From Hungatella sp. (lineage in GTDB: Bacteria > Bacillota > Clostridia > Lachnospirales > Lachnospiraceae): a stretch of 64,000 nucleotides of DNA. The stretch is taken from contig JAAWBS010000051.1 in the NCBI GenBank assembly GCA_022792815.1, positions 62,001 through 126,000 of the forward strand. The letters run 5' to 3'. Numbering within the stretch: the stretch's first letter is position 1; every line of letters starts with the position of its first letter. Positions 8,829-18,120 of the stretch are shown piece after piece. The position numbers were made by a program, and so were the translations under genes. Below the pieces are notes generated by a model. The model searched no databases. It worked only from the letters and a program-made list of their open reading frames with translations, and was not told the origin of the DNA.

Positions 8829-9974
8829 TTACACATAAGTTTCTCTATTCTTCTTTATACATATTGTCATATACAACAGTGGATAGAGCATATTATTAAT
8901 TCCAACCAAAATTTCAGTCTGTCCAATAACCAGATATGCTGTAATCAGTAAAAATACAATTTTACCCAATTCCGATTTTTCATTCTTTAAATAATAGGCG
9001 GCATACAGAAAAATCAAAATATTTAGAATCAGATACACCCATCCCCCACTAATGAGTAAATGTAAAATAAAATTATGTACATGATTTACAAGCAGATGGT
9101 CTCTTGAATCCAAAAAGGAAACCGTCACATTATTGCCATATCCATAAAAAGGCATCTCTCTCATCTTATCAAATCCTGCCAGCCACATATCACTTCGCCC
9201 TGTAAATCCCACATCCCTCCCCATCTTTAATAACAAAAATGTAAGAAGTCTTCCAATATACTGTCTATAGATAACAAAATAAAACGCAATCGCATCAACA
9301 ATTAAAACGAAATATAGATTAAAAACAGAACTTTTCCCATTGGGCATCAAGATAAGGCAAAGTAAAAAAAACGCGGCAGCAACCCCAGATGCAGACGATT
9401 TAAGAGCCATTATCATAACCGTCAAAAAAAGTACACTGATAAACAGAAAACCTTTCTGTTTTTTATGCTCTTTTTCCATACAATATACAGATAAACCCAC
9501 CGCAATCAGATAGATAATCATATGATAATTCTTATGCCCTAAGAGTCCGATATCTGCATTGCTGTAAGTTCCGTGCAGAAGGTCGTAAAACACCAAAACA
9601 ATATCAGCTGCAGACAGTCCCAGAAAGAAATTACGCATTGTCCGGATATAGCGATCACCTTGTTTTAAATGATGGTTGATGAGACACATCAGAGAGAATA
9701 TAGACAGAAATCGAAATATATTTTCTTTATGGACTTCCCCGTTTAAAAAATCCGAGCAGGTCACCCAGATCTGGCTCGCCAGTATCAAGAGGGCATACCG
9801 ATTTCTCAACAGGCTTCTTCCATAATTGGCAGCGATAATAAATGATAAGATGAAAATAACCACATAGTAAAGGTGTCTGGTGAAAGACCATATATAGAGA
9901 ACTTCTCCCACCATAACCAGCAGCGAAACATATTCAAAAAGATATTTATATGATATTCTCAGTCTCATTGTCAC
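8829..9974 (-). CDS. O-antigen ligase/Wzy-like polysaccharide polymerase
   Basis: About 381 residues from a GTG at 9974, 6 nt after AAGGAGG; an ATG two codons later is the alternative. The start lies inside the end of the upstream gene (29-nt overlap). About 10-11 membrane helices are seen, with the longest outer loop near the middle (around GHKNYHMIIY) and the late loop FTGRSDMWLAGFDKMRE followed by PFYGYGNN, a pattern of the O-antigen ligase/Wzy superfamily (PF04932). It probably polymerises the flipped repeat units. Sequence conservation in this family is weak, so ligase versus polymerase is decided by context alone. Confidence 0.8.
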   Translation of the reverse strand: MTMRLRISYKYLFEYVSLLVMVGEVLYIWSFTRHLYYVVIFILSFIIAANYGRSLLRNRYALLILASQIWVTCSDFLNGEVHKENIFRFLSIFSLMCLINHHLKQGDRYIRTMRNFFLGLSAADIVLVFYDLLHGTYSNADIGLLGHKNYHMIIYLIAVGLSVYCMEKEHKKQKGFLFISVLFLTVMIMALKSSASGVAAAFFLLCLILMPNGKSSVFNLYFVLIVDAIAFYFVIYRQYIGRLLTFLLLKMGRDVGFTGRSDMWLAGFDKMREMPFYGYGNNVTVSFLDSRDHLLVNHVHNFILHLLISGGWVYLILNILIFLYAAYYLKNEKSELGKIVFLLITAYLVIGQTEILVGINNMLYPLLYMTICIKKNRETYV

Positions 9975-11484
9975 GGTGCTCCTCCTTGCTACAGCCTCTT
10001 TTCCCCAACAGCAGAACAGCCTTTTCCCCATCAGAAAGATCAAATTCTTTTTCGTAGCAAATATCAAAAAAGTTCCCAAAAGCCTTCCTGACTGCGGATA
10101 AGCCCTTCTCCTGATCCGTACTTTCATGGCAAGTGATGCAGCAATACTTTTTTGATAGCTTTGAAATGGAATTGATCAGAGAATCCACCTTCCAGGCCTG
10201 ATAGATCTCTGCATGATTGGTAATGTCAACGGCAGTTACCAGGTCCGCCATAACACAGTTTCTGCTCTCTTCATCGGCGCCATAAATATAATTGTACAAA
10301 AAGGTATTTATAGGAATCTGTTTTTCTCTCAGTCGGCAGTAGGCTATCTCCGAATCCCTATCGCGATAATCCGCGGCAATGACTTTGACCTTAAATTCAT
10401 GGTATATGGCTTCCGCCAGATTCCCAAAATTTCCACCGATATCTGTACAGGACTCAATCTCCGGAATTATCTTTTTAATACCGGAGATCACTTCTTTTAT
10501 ATCTCTGTCTGCCTCTTTCATAATACCAACAGCCCCTTTCTCTTCCCTTAAGTTTTTATTATTGAAGAGAATGGATATATACTCAGGACGGACATCATAT
10601 AAATAAAAAATTTTCTGAACCAGCAGATTATAGAGCGGGGCGCTGTGAAGTACATGATATCTCATGAATTTACTCCGCATATGCTTATATTCAAGCGCAT
10701 CCGTATCATAGTACATCGGTGCAATCCAGATCTCGTTATTTTTTTCGTCATAAACCTGAATTCGTTTCAAGATACTGTTGTCCAGATTCCAAAACAGCAA
10801 TCGATAAAGTCCTGCAAAGACAACTGTCAGACTTTGTCCCAGGTGCAATCCGTCGTCGACGACAAAAGAACCAATATCGATAAACACACACCGTCCGTTA
10901 TCAAACGTAATATTATTCAAATGTCCGTCATGTAACTTAAATCCGAATGCGTTGCAAACCCTCTGAATCACAGTCATCATAATGCAGGCATCCTTGATCA
11001 TTTCATAGTTCCACATCTTCGAGGAGGAGATCGAAATTCTCTGATGTTCTATGATGATCGGATATTCCTCTGTAAAATAATCGGTTATAGATGTCTCCGG
11101 TATATACCCGTGCAGAGCCAAAACCTGTAAGATTCCGCTCTTCCACAATCTCTCAAAATAAGAACAGCTCTCTTTATAGATTCCCCGATAGATATGTCCG
11201 TCCTTTTCAATCACTTTTCCAAGGAAATCCCCATTATAACTGAGAAGGCGAAAGCCGGATAATTGGACGGTCCCCATGCCCACCGTAAGTGCGTCCGTCA
11301 GCTGAAACCTTTTTATCTCATCAGTAAGTTTGCTAATCAGCCGATCAAATTTATCTCTCTCTGTCTTTAACGTCCTATACGAAATCCACCTTGGACATAA
11401 TTTCCTGTCTTTTAATTTTCTGTACAAACGGACCTTTTGTTTTACCCTATAGACCAAAAATTCCTTTATTTGTGTTTTTGACAT
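9946..11484 (-). CDS. Kinase-like domain fused to SAM-methyltransferase-like domain (possible chain terminator)
   Basis: 512 residues. The N-terminal half has a protein/LPS-kinase-like core: [19 protein letters not shown] with H185, D186 and N190 as catalytic loop, and FIDIGSF (201-207, D203) in the place of the DFG strand. The C-terminal half starts at about 335 with [15 protein letters not shown] (D348, G350-G354), motif I of class I methyltransferases, and VIAADYRD (D372) as motif II. A kinase plus methyltransferase in one O-antigen gene recalls WbdD, which caps chains in E. coli O8/O9a, but there the methyltransferase comes first. Capping or length control of this capsule is inference. 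It overlaps both neighbours (18 nt upstream, 29 nt downstream). Confidence 0.65.
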   Translation of the reverse strand: MSKTQIKEFLVYRVKQKVRLYRKLKDRKLCPRWISYRTLKTERDKFDRLISKLTDEIKRFQLTDALTVGMGTVQLSGFRLLSYNGDFLGKVIEKDGHIYRGIYKESCSYFERLWKSGILQVLALHGYIPETSITDYFTEEYPIIIEHQRISISSSKMWNYEMIKDACIMMTVIQRVCNAFGFKLHDGHLNNITFDNGRCVFIDIGSFVVDDGLHLGQSLTVVFAGLYRLLFWNLDNSILKRIQVYDEKNNEIWIAPMYYDTDALEYKHMRSKFMRYHVLHSAPLYNLLVQKIFYLYDVRPEYISILFNNKNLREEKGAVGIMKEADRDIKEVISGIKKIIPEIESCTDIGGNFGNLAEAIYHEFKVKVIAADYRDRDSEIAYCRLREKQIPINTFLYNYIYGADEESRNCVMADLVTAVDITNHAEIYQAWKVDSLINSISKLSKKYCCITCHESTDQEKGLSAVRKAFGNFFDICYEKEFDLSDGEKAVLLLGKRGCSKEEHRDNETENII

Positions 11485-12164
11485 GACAAATCCACCTGCC
11501 GAAGCTGTTCTATAAAATCATTAACATCAGAAAAACTTTCCCCGTGATCTCTGAGCCACTGTTCTTCCCGATTCCACCATTTAAATTCAAGTAGCTGCCT
11601 TCTTATTTCATCAGAAAATCTGTATCTGATAATCCTGGCAGGAACTCCTCCCACAATCGCGTAGGGAGGAACATCTTTTGTAACCACTGCCCCGGCTCCA
11701 ATGACAGCCCCATCCCCTATTCTCACGTTCTCTAAAATAGTTACTCTGCTCCCTATCCAGACATCGCTTCCTATTAGAATAGAAATCTTATGAGTGGGAT
11801 CAATATATTTAAAATCCGGGAATTTATCTTCTTCTACATAGCTGAGTTCGCCGTCTTTCTCAGAAGAATAGAACGCAGGATGGATAGAAACATAATTGAC
11901 AGGGTGATTTCCTGCAATGGTTATAACATCAGAGGCAATGCAAGAATACCTGCCTATGCAGGTGTTCTTTATAAAAGAATTATCGCCGACATAAGAGCTA
12001 TAGCCTATTTGGGAATTTAAAAAGGTTACATCATCTGTCAATTTGTTATTTCCCTCGAATACACAGTGTGAATCAATAATGACATTATGACCAAATCTGC
12101 ATTTCTTCCCCACCCTCATTCTATTGATAAACTGCTTTATAGATCTGCAAACTCTATAGTCCAA
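11466..12164 (-). CDS. Left-handed beta-helix acyltransferase (CatB/NodL-like)
   Basis: 232 residues if started at the TTG at 12164, which follows GGGGAGG and lies directly after the stop of the upstream gene; an in-frame GTG at 12191 lacks a ribosome site. Hexapeptide repeats run from about residue 25 to 175 ([14 protein letters not shown], then [20 protein letters not shown], then [14 protein letters not shown]), followed by [18 protein letters not shown], the typical end of xenobiotic/sugar O-acetyltransferases. The active-site His is probably in [10 protein letters not shown]. It should acetylate a sugar hydroxyl or the amino sugar made by the FdtA/FdtB-like pair. Which of the two acyltransferases does which cannot be told. 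Confidence 0.82.
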   Translation of the reverse strand: MDYRVCRSIKQFINRMRVGKKCRFGHNVIIDSHCVFEGNNKLTDDVTFLNSQIGYSSYVGDNSFIKNTCIGRYSCIASDVITIAGNHPVNYVSIHPAFYSSEKDGELSYVEEDKFPDFKYIDPTHKISILIGSDVWIGSRVTILENVRIGDGAVIGAGAVVTKDVPPYAIVGGVPARIIRYRFSDEIRRQLLEFKWWNREEQWLRDHGESFSDVNDFIEQLRQVDLSCQKHK

Positions 12165-12165
12165 A

Positions 12166-12765
12166 TCAATCCTCCCCGATATCATCACCACTAACGGTTC
12201 TTATCCTTTTAGCGGGACATCCACCCCAAATCTCATTTGATGGAATATTTTTCGTCACAACGCTTCCCACGCCGACGATGCTCCTTTCTCCTATGGTTAC
12301 ACCTTTACATATAATACAATGTGCGCCAATGAATGCACCGTCTCTGATGATAACCGGTTTGCTGTTTCCACCCGGTTCTTTCATTCTCCTATGAAAATCC
12401 AACCAATGAAAATCCGTATCATATATCTTCGTTCCTCCGCCAATCAGTACATCGTTTCCGATCTCAATTGAAGCCGCTGCAAATAATGTAGAATTTGATA
12501 TTCCGCAATTGTTCCCTATTCTTATTTTACCGCAGCCCTTCGCAAATAAAATCGTCCTTCTGTCTCCTCCGATCGGATTGCTTTCTAAACTGGAATTTAT
12601 ACTGACATTATCACCTATAATAATTCCATCTCTTCGATTCGATACACAGTAGATCTTGCCAAGTATCTTTAAATTTCTTCCGTATTGAACCTGGCGATAT
12701 CTTAAAACCATAAAATTATATAACGTATCTGATATTCGAAATATCTTTTTGATAAAATTTTTCAT
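12166..12765 (-). CDS. Left-handed beta-helix acyltransferase (WbbJ-like)
   Basis: 199 residues from the ATG at 12765, with GAGGAAA 6 nt upstream. Hexapeptide repeats cover residues 45-185, ending [20 protein letters not shown]. The motif [13 protein letters not shown] holds the His usually found at the acetyl-CoA site of the maltose/galactoside acetyltransferase group. It is co-translated with the next acyltransferase (1-nt gap between stop and start). It could be the N-acetyltransferase (FdtC/QdtC-like) that completes a dTDP-3-acetamido sugar, or an O-acetyltransferase of the polymer. Confidence 0.82.
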   Translation of the reverse strand: MKNFIKKIFRISDTLYNFMVLRYRQVQYGRNLKILGKIYCVSNRRDGIIIGDNVSINSSLESNPIGGDRRTILFAKGCGKIRIGNNCGISNSTLFAAASIEIGNDVLIGGGTKIYDTDFHWLDFHRRMKEPGGNSKPVIIRDGAFIGAHCIICKGVTIGERSIVGVGSVVTKNIPSNEIWGGCPAKRIRTVSGDDIGED

Positions 12766-12807
12766 AATGTATTTCCTCAAAACCTAACAGTCACAGGTAT
12801 ATACAGA

Positions 12808-13617
12808 TCACTTTTTTAATAAAATTCTAACATATGGTGATATGCTATAACCAAGCGCAGTGATCAGATTATAATTTTTATATAAAAAATGAAACCATTC
12901 TTTCCCAGGCAATCCCTTTGGTGATTCTTTTAATTTCAGCCTCGTCATTCTCGGCAGCGTTTTATCATTCCAACTTCCGGCCACCGGATTGTCATTACAT
13001 ATTCCGACATAATCAGATGAGACTTTTATTTTTATTCCCATTTTTTTTGCACACAGGCCATAATCAAAATCGCCTAATGCGTGTGTGTATACAGGGTCAA
13101 TATTTCCTAATCTTAAAAACAGATTCCACGGAATCAAGACACAATTGGCATTGAATGTATCGACAATTTTTCCTTTCTCTTTCTCAGCTTTAACAGTCTT
13201 AAACCTTGGAATCCAATCAGACTTTTTCTCAATTCCCCCATAGGATAAGATTTTATTTCTATCACATACAGGACCTACCCAAATACAATTTTTTTCTCGA
13301 CCAGCGAGGGTTTCTATTGCCCTGTGAAAGAATTCCACGTCATCGTTAAATAGCAGTACATATTCATATGACTTTTTATCCTTTCTCGCAGCATTAATTG
13401 CAGCTCGCATACCTCCACTGTAAAAGAGTGAACCTTCTCCGTGTAAAACTTTCACACAGTCAAATTGCTTTAAGGCCTCTGCTGTTCCATCGTTACTATT
13501 ATCATCAACAACAATAAAATAAAACTGTATATTAGAATTTCCTTCCACCAATTTATTTATTACTCCAACCGTCTTTTCCTTCCTATTAAAGCAGGTCAGC
13601 AATCCCAATATCCGCAT
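12808..13617 (-). CDS. GT2-family glycosyltransferase
   Basis: 269 residues of a GT-A fold. VDDNSNDGT (37-45) is the nucleotide-binding strand, NDDV (91-94) stands at the metal-binding DxD position, and GSLFYSGGMRAAINAA resembles the rhamnosyltransferase subgroup. THALGDFDYGLCAKKMG carries the D-x-D/Y of the acceptor-side loop. No membrane helix is apparent. It adds one sugar to the lipid-linked repeat unit; donor and acceptor are unknown. It sits 9 nt downstream of the GT4 gene. Confidence 0.88.
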   Translation of the reverse strand: MRILGLLTCFNRKEKTVGVINKLVEGNSNIQFYFIVVDDNSNDGTAEALKQFDCVKVLHGEGSLFYSGGMRAAINAARKDKKSYEYVLLFNDDVEFFHRAIETLAGREKNCIWVGPVCDRNKILSYGGIEKKSDWIPRFKTVKAEKEKGKIVDTFNANCVLIPWNLFLRLGNIDPVYTHALGDFDYGLCAKKMGIKIKVSSDYVGICNDNPVAGSWNDKTLPRMTRLKLKESPKGLPGKEWFHFLYKNYNLITALGYSISPYVRILLKK

Positions 13618-13626
13618 GATTGACCA

Positions 13627-14754
13627 TTATTCTCCTTTGTCAGCCTTCCTTGAAGAGTAACTGTTTTGTTTTATCCACCCATCGAACTTCCAAGCCGTCT
13701 GCTCCCAGGAAAACTTCTCGGTCACCCTTCTCCTGACATTGTTTTTATCCAGCTTTACACCGGACAAGATAATTCTCTTCATATCAGCCCCCGTATCTAC
13801 CAGATATCCGGAAATTCCGTTTTCAATGATGGAATCCGGGCCGGGCGCATGACAGGCCAAAACCGTACACCCCTGATACATTGCTTCCAATATACTCATT
13901 CCAAATATTTCATCAGAATTAAAATTTAAAAAGAAGTCACTCGCCAAATAATACTGGTGTATTTCATAATTTGGCATCTGACTAATCCGCCGAATATTAT
14001 CTTTGTAAGGAGAGCTGCGAATTTTTTCTTCTACCTGACGGTTCAGATTTCCAGTGCCTACCATAATCAAATAGAAATCTTCTCCCAGAGAATTCATCAG
14101 CTCTATTGCGTCGAGAGGCCTCTTATATCCATCCATTCTTCCAACAAATAGAAGTGCGGCTTTATTTTCAGGGATTTTTAATTCCATACGAAGTTTCTCT
14201 TTCGTCTTATGTATCGATGGTATGATATCCAAGTCCAACCCCACTGGAGCAATCTCCACATTTCTTATTCCCTGCCTTGCCATCTGAGTTTTTACAGACG
14301 GAGTCTTTACAAAACATTTATGCCTTTTATAACATCTAATATTTCTCTGATATAAAACATTCAACAAATTTCTCTTGACTTTATTTTTTGAGTCACTTGC
14401 TGTTGTTCCTATATAACAGTAGACAGGGATTCGATTCCTGGCACAAAAATGGATTACATCCGGGGCAAACAGTTGATTATCACTTCCGACTTGGACAATC
14501 TCTATTTGGTATTCCAGCAGTATGTTCCAATCGTATTTTGAATGAACTCCAAATACTTTTGCGGGCGTATAAATAATCTGTATCTGCTTTTCTACAGGTT
14601 CCTCCTTTGGTCTGGAAATATCTCTGCCAGGATAAAAAATGTAAACGTCATATCCTAACTTTTTCATCGCCTTTGCGAGGCCTATTTCCTGACTATTATA
14701 AAATCCCTTTTTACCAGATGAACCGCAGTACAATTCAACTATCCCCAGCTTCAC
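13627..14754 (-). CDS. GT4-family glycosyltransferase
   Basis: 375 residues of GT-B fold. The C-terminal domain opens with LLFVGRMDGYKRPLDAIELM and holds GMSILEAMYQGCTVLAC, in which the E is the usual ribose-binding glutamate, followed by IIENGISGYLVDTG. The N-terminal acceptor domain starts KLGIVELYCGSSGKKGFY. A retaining glycosyltransferase of repeat-unit assembly is predicted; the sugar cannot be read. It is tightly spaced (14 nt) after the gene at 14769. Confidence 0.88.
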   Translation of the reverse strand: MKLGIVELYCGSSGKKGFYNSQEIGLAKAMKKLGYDVYIFYPGRDISRPKEEPVEKQIQIIYTPAKVFGVHSKYDWNILLEYQIEIVQVGSDNQLFAPDVIHFCARNRIPVYCYIGTTASDSKNKVKRNLLNVLYQRNIRCYKRHKCFVKTPSVKTQMARQGIRNVEIAPVGLDLDIIPSIHKTKEKLRMELKIPENKAALLFVGRMDGYKRPLDAIELMNSLGEDFYLIMVGTGNLNRQVEEKIRSSPYKDNIRRISQMPNYEIHQYYLASDFFLNFNSDEIFGMSILEAMYQGCTVLACHAPGPDSIIENGISGYLVDTGADMKRIILSGVKLDKNNVRRRVTEKFSWEQTAWKFDGWIKQNSYSSRKADKGE

Positions 14755-14768
14755 TTAAGATTCCTCAC

Positions 14769-15785
14769 TTAATAGAAATAATCATTTAACTTTTCTAAGT
14801 CTATAACATCTGAAAGATACTTTATCTTCAGAGCAGCAAAATGTCTCTGTAAAAATCCCATGATCAGGTTGCTTGATCTGACCAATCTGTCTGGACTAAA
14901 ATCTACCCCATAATCTCTGACAAGAACTTTTCGAATATGTTCTATTTCTCTCATATACGGAATATATATGGTATATTTCAATTTCTGGTCCTTTGTCTGC
15001 GATTTAATGTTCACTTTTCTTCCGGACAGATATCTGATATTCTGAAAATGGTAAAAGATCAGAGGAAACTCTTTCCCTGAATCATCACACATCCGAATCC
15101 TTTTTCCGTCCAAAACAGTTATGGCATACTGTTCCAAATTCCAGGGTGCCACTCCCCCACCTAAATGTTCTAACTCATACACACCCTTAAAAAGGATCTT
15201 GAATTGATCCAAGTATTTTTGATCCCCCATCCTGTTTGGCTCCGGAATATCATAACACCACTCCAGGCATTGATCTCGCCACCATTCCAAGACCTTTCGG
15301 CCGTTTTCACTCTTCCGAAAATAGTTAAATTGAACGCAATATTTTCCATTTCTCTTCTCCAGCTTTTTTCCATATGCATTATCTTTAAACCTATGGGGCA
15401 CAATAGTCACATCTGCGTCTGCAGCGTGAATTTCGTCAAAGAGAATCTGTGGATCATCAAAAAAATAGAGGTCTGAATCGATATAGGTACAGCTGTCAAT
15501 CTCATGATTTTTCAAAGTATAGTCTATGATTACAGGAGTACATGTCCAACAGTATTCCGCTTTTGATCGCTCCCTCTTCTTTCCCAGCAATTCCGGTGTC
15601 TCAAAACAGCTGTGATGATGTACAATCATATGCGAAAAATTCATTCCCTTTAATATCTCGTAGGACCGGTCATCAAAGCAGTATGTAAATAAAGAAAAAT
15701 TGTCAGAGACCTTTTCTAAAGATTTGTACAATGCTATCCCTTTATCCAGATAATAACTGTCAAACAAGGTACAAAAGTTTATCAT
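14769..15785 (-). CDS. GT-A nucleotide-diphospho-sugar transferase
   Basis: 338 residues. The DxD strand is obvious (CTYIDSDLYFFDDPQILFDE), preceded by FDSYYLDKGIALYKSLE at the N-terminus, so the fold is that of GT8-like or related inverting GT-A enzymes. YCWTCTPVIIDYTLK and GDQKYLDQF are further shared segments of this group. The start codon overlaps the stop of the FdtA-like gene (ATGA). It probably transfers the amino sugar or another residue in the same pathway. Confidence 0.82.
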   Translation of the reverse strand: MINFCTLFDSYYLDKGIALYKSLEKVSDNFSLFTYCFDDRSYEILKGMNFSHMIVHHHSCFETPELLGKKRERSKAEYCWTCTPVIIDYTLKNHEIDSCTYIDSDLYFFDDPQILFDEIHAADADVTIVPHRFKDNAYGKKLEKRNGKYCVQFNYFRKSENGRKVLEWWRDQCLEWCYDIPEPNRMGDQKYLDQFKILFKGVYELEHLGGGVAPWNLEQYAITVLDGKRIRMCDDSGKEFPLIFYHFQNIRYLSGRKVNIKSQTKDQKLKYTIYIPYMREIEHIRKVLVRDYGVDFSPDRLVRSSNLIMGFLQRHFAALKIKYLSDVIDLEKLNDYFY

Positions 15786-16198
15786 CTCATTTTCTCCATT
15801 TCTGTTAAATAGTCCTTGTAATCACGGATATATTCTTTTCCGTTATAGTGAGTACTTGCAAGCACCAAAAGAACCGAATCCGCTGAAAAATCGTACATAT
15901 CCTTCCAGATCATTGAGGGAATATAGACTCCCATCATCGGTTTATCCAACTGAACGATAAATTCTTCCTTTCCGTCTGTGATCCTCACCTTGCTCTTTCC
16001 GGCTACATTGATCAGTACAAATTCGGATTCCTTATTGGCATGCTGTCCACGCACCACCGTCGAGTCTGACTCATAGATATAAAACACTCTCCGAATCTGG
16101 AAAGGAATGGCCATCCCGCCTTCGATGACCACAAGTTTTCCTCTCTCGTCACCCAAATCAGCAAACTGCAGTACAGGACATCGTTCTTCTAATGTCAT
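15782..16198 (-). CDS. FdtA/QdtA-like dTDP-4-keto-6-deoxyglucose 3,4-ketoisomerase (cupin)
   Basis: 138 residues, the usual length for the small cupin sugar isomerases. LQFADLGDERGKLVVIEG (10-27), RRVFYIYESD, then RGQHANKESEFVLINVAGKS (50-69) with the catalytic His match WxcM/FdtA/QdtA. The enzyme converts dTDP-4-keto-6-deoxyglucose to the 3-keto isomer, the substrate for the aminotransferase encoded 14 nt upstream. FdtA (axial C4, fucose series) and QdtA (quinovose series) cannot be told apart here. The dTDP-glucose synthesis genes rmlA/rmlB are not in the window. Confidence 0.85.
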   Translation of the reverse strand: MTLEERCPVLQFADLGDERGKLVVIEGGMAIPFQIRRVFYIYESDSTVVRGQHANKESEFVLINVAGKSKVRITDGKEEFIVQLDKPMMGVYIPSMIWKDMYDFSADSVLLVLASTHYNGKEYIRDYKDYLTEMEKMR

Positions 16199-16212
16199 CG
16201 TTTGTCTTCTCC

Positions 16213-17307
16213 TTATCTGAATTTATTGACAGCCTGAATCACATACTCCTGTTCTTCATCCAGCATCCCATTGTAGAGAGGGATGGAGAGCACGGTTTTC
16301 GCTAAATGTTCCGTGATTGGAAGAAATCCTTCTTGATGCCCAAGATATCTGTATGCTTCCGCGAGATGAGGCGGAATCGGATAATGGATGATCGTATGAA
16401 TACCCTTTCCATTCAGATATTCTATCAATCGATCCCTCTCCTCACATCGGATTACGTATTGATGCCAGACACAGCTTGACCCTTCCGGCACCTTTGGCAG
16501 CTGAATGACAGGGTTGCTGATCTGAGCGGAATATCTCTTTGCAATCCGTATCTTTTCCTCTGTCAACTCTCGCATGTGAGTAAGCCGAACCCTCAAAAAT
16601 CCCGCCTGCAGTTCGTCTAATCTGGAGTTTGCACCGACTACTTTGTTGTAATAACGTTTCTCGCTGCCATAATTTCTGAACATTCTAAAATCATCGGCTA
16701 ACTGCTTCTCATTTACGACCACCGCGCCTGCGTCTCCGAAGGCCCCAAGATTTTTGGAAGGATAAAAGGAAAAGCAGCCCACATCTCCGAAAGTACCTGT
16801 CATTTGACTATGAAAACAGGCTCCGTGCGACTGTGCACAATCTTCCACCAGACGAAGGTTATATTTTTTACACAGCTCAACAATCCGATCCATTTTAGAA
16901 GCAACTCCATAGAGATGAACGACCAAAATTGCTTTCGTCTTATTCGTTATTTTTTCTTCGATCTTATCAACATCAATTCCAAAATATGGATCTGGTTCTA
17001 CAAAAACAGGAGTCGCTCCATTGATCGTTATCCCCATAACACTGGCAATATAGGTATTGCCCTGGACGATTACTTCATCCCCTCTCCTGATGTTTAAGAG
17101 TTTGAAAGCAATCCACAGGGCATCCAGCCCGCTGGCTAATCCGACGCAATACTTTGCTCCCGTATATGCAGCAAACTCCTCCTCAAAAAAACTGACTTCC
17201 TTTCCCAGGATATACCACCCTGAACGCAGAATCTCCAATGCCTTCTTCTCAAATTCATCCTGATACTGATAGAACCCTCGATCCATTCTGTTTGCTGCAA
17301 TCTCCAT
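16213..17307 (-). CDS. DegT/DnrJ/EryC1/StrS sugar aminotransferase (FdtB/QdtB-like)
   Basis: 364 residues, full family length. CVGLASGLDALWIAFKLL is the PLP phosphate region, LVEDCAQSHGA holds D156, and FSFYPSKNLGAFGDAGAV carries the Schiff-base K185. Directly followed by the FdtA-like isomerase gene, so it should aminate C3 of the 3-keto sugar to give dTDP-3-amino-3,6-dideoxyhexose (Fuc3N or Qui3N). Neighbouring beta-helix acetyltransferases could complete Fuc3NAc/Qui3NAc. The start has GGAGG upstream. Confidence 0.88.
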   Translation of the reverse strand: MEIAANRMDRGFYQYQDEFEKKALEILRSGWYILGKEVSFFEEEFAAYTGAKYCVGLASGLDALWIAFKLLNIRRGDEVIVQGNTYIASVMGITINGATPVFVEPDPYFGIDVDKIEEKITNKTKAILVVHLYGVASKMDRIVELCKKYNLRLVEDCAQSHGACFHSQMTGTFGDVGCFSFYPSKNLGAFGDAGAVVVNEKQLADDFRMFRNYGSEKRYYNKVVGANSRLDELQAGFLRVRLTHMRELTEEKIRIAKRYSAQISNPVIQLPKVPEGSSCVWHQYVIRCEERDRLIEYLNGKGIHTIIHYPIPPHLAEAYRYLGHQEGFLPITEHLAKTVLSIPLYNGMLDEEQEYVIQAVNKFR

Positions 17308-17344
17308 AACTATCTCCTCCGTCTTAGAACCGGCAACAGCGATC

Positions 17345-18115
17345 CTAATTCCTTTTTACATATGTATACCAGAGAAATTTCGTATTGGTTCGAAGATATC
17401 TCCCCAATAACCTCCCCGGCTCCTGCAAAAGTCTGTAAAACCACTCCAGATTATGCCTCTGCATCCACTCCGGAGCCCGCCTGATATTTCCCGCAAAGTA
17501 ATCGAACCCGGCTCCGACTCCGACCATAAACCCCTCCACCTTTCCCTGATGGTCTGCCATCCATCGCTCCTGTTTCGGTGCTCCCAGCCCAACCCAGATA
17601 AAATCGGCCCCAGCTTCATTGATCCTCTGGGTGATCCGGGCGTCTTCTGCCTCTGTCACAGGCCCGAAGGGCGGGCTGTACATACCCACAATCCGGATCC
17701 AGGGATAATTGCTTTGGAGAGCAGATTTCAATCTCTCCAGTGTTTCCTTTGTAGATCCATAGAAATAGTGGCGATACCTCATTTTCCCGCTGAGTTTGAA
17801 GATCTCTTCCATATAAGAAGGGCCGGGAGTCCGCTGCATGTTCCGAAACCCCCGTTTTCTGCCGACAGAGGAGAGAGGACCCCCGTCAGGAATGGCCATG
17901 ATCCCGCCGTTTTGGATCGCCTCATAAGCAGGGTCCTCAGAGGCTGTGACGACCGTATGTACATTGGATACACACATGTAATCCCCGGAAAGCTGTCTGA
18001 TATTTTCATCCGTGAATCGAAGCAGCCAGTCCATGTCGACAGCCGCGATATCCACTCCCATGATCCTGCATGTGGGGATCTTGGTTTTATCTGCTCTGTG
18101 TACAAACTCTCCCAT
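17345..18115 (-). CDS. WecG/TagA/CpsF-family (GT26) glycosyltransferase
   Basis: 256 residues from the ATG at 18115; a GTG at 18130 overlaps the upstream stop and has poor spacing. IMGVDIAAVDMDWLL (strand one), ISNVHT-like VSNVHTVVTASED, IPDGGPLSSVGRK and FIWVGLGAPKQERWM with GFMVGVGAGFDYFAG are the full GT26 pattern, including the conserved Asp of IPDG. These enzymes add the second sugar (for example ManNAc) to undecaprenyl-PP-linked GlcNAc, so it may start the repeat unit. The C-terminal EWFYRLLQEPGRLLGRYLRT is the usual membrane-associating amphipathic tail. Confidence 0.9.
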   Translation of the reverse strand: MGEFVHRADKTKIPTCRIMGVDIAAVDMDWLLRFTDENIRQLSGDYMCVSNVHTVVTASEDPAYEAIQNGGIMAIPDGGPLSSVGRKRGFRNMQRTPGPSYMEEIFKLSGKMRYRHYFYGSTKETLERLKSALQSNYPWIRIVGMYSPPFGPVTEAEDARITQRINEAGADFIWVGLGAPKQERWMADHQGKVEGFMVGVGAGFDYFAGNIRRAPEWMQRHNLEWFYRLLQEPGRLLGRYLRTNTKFLWYTYVKRN

Positions 18116-18120
18116 CCGGC

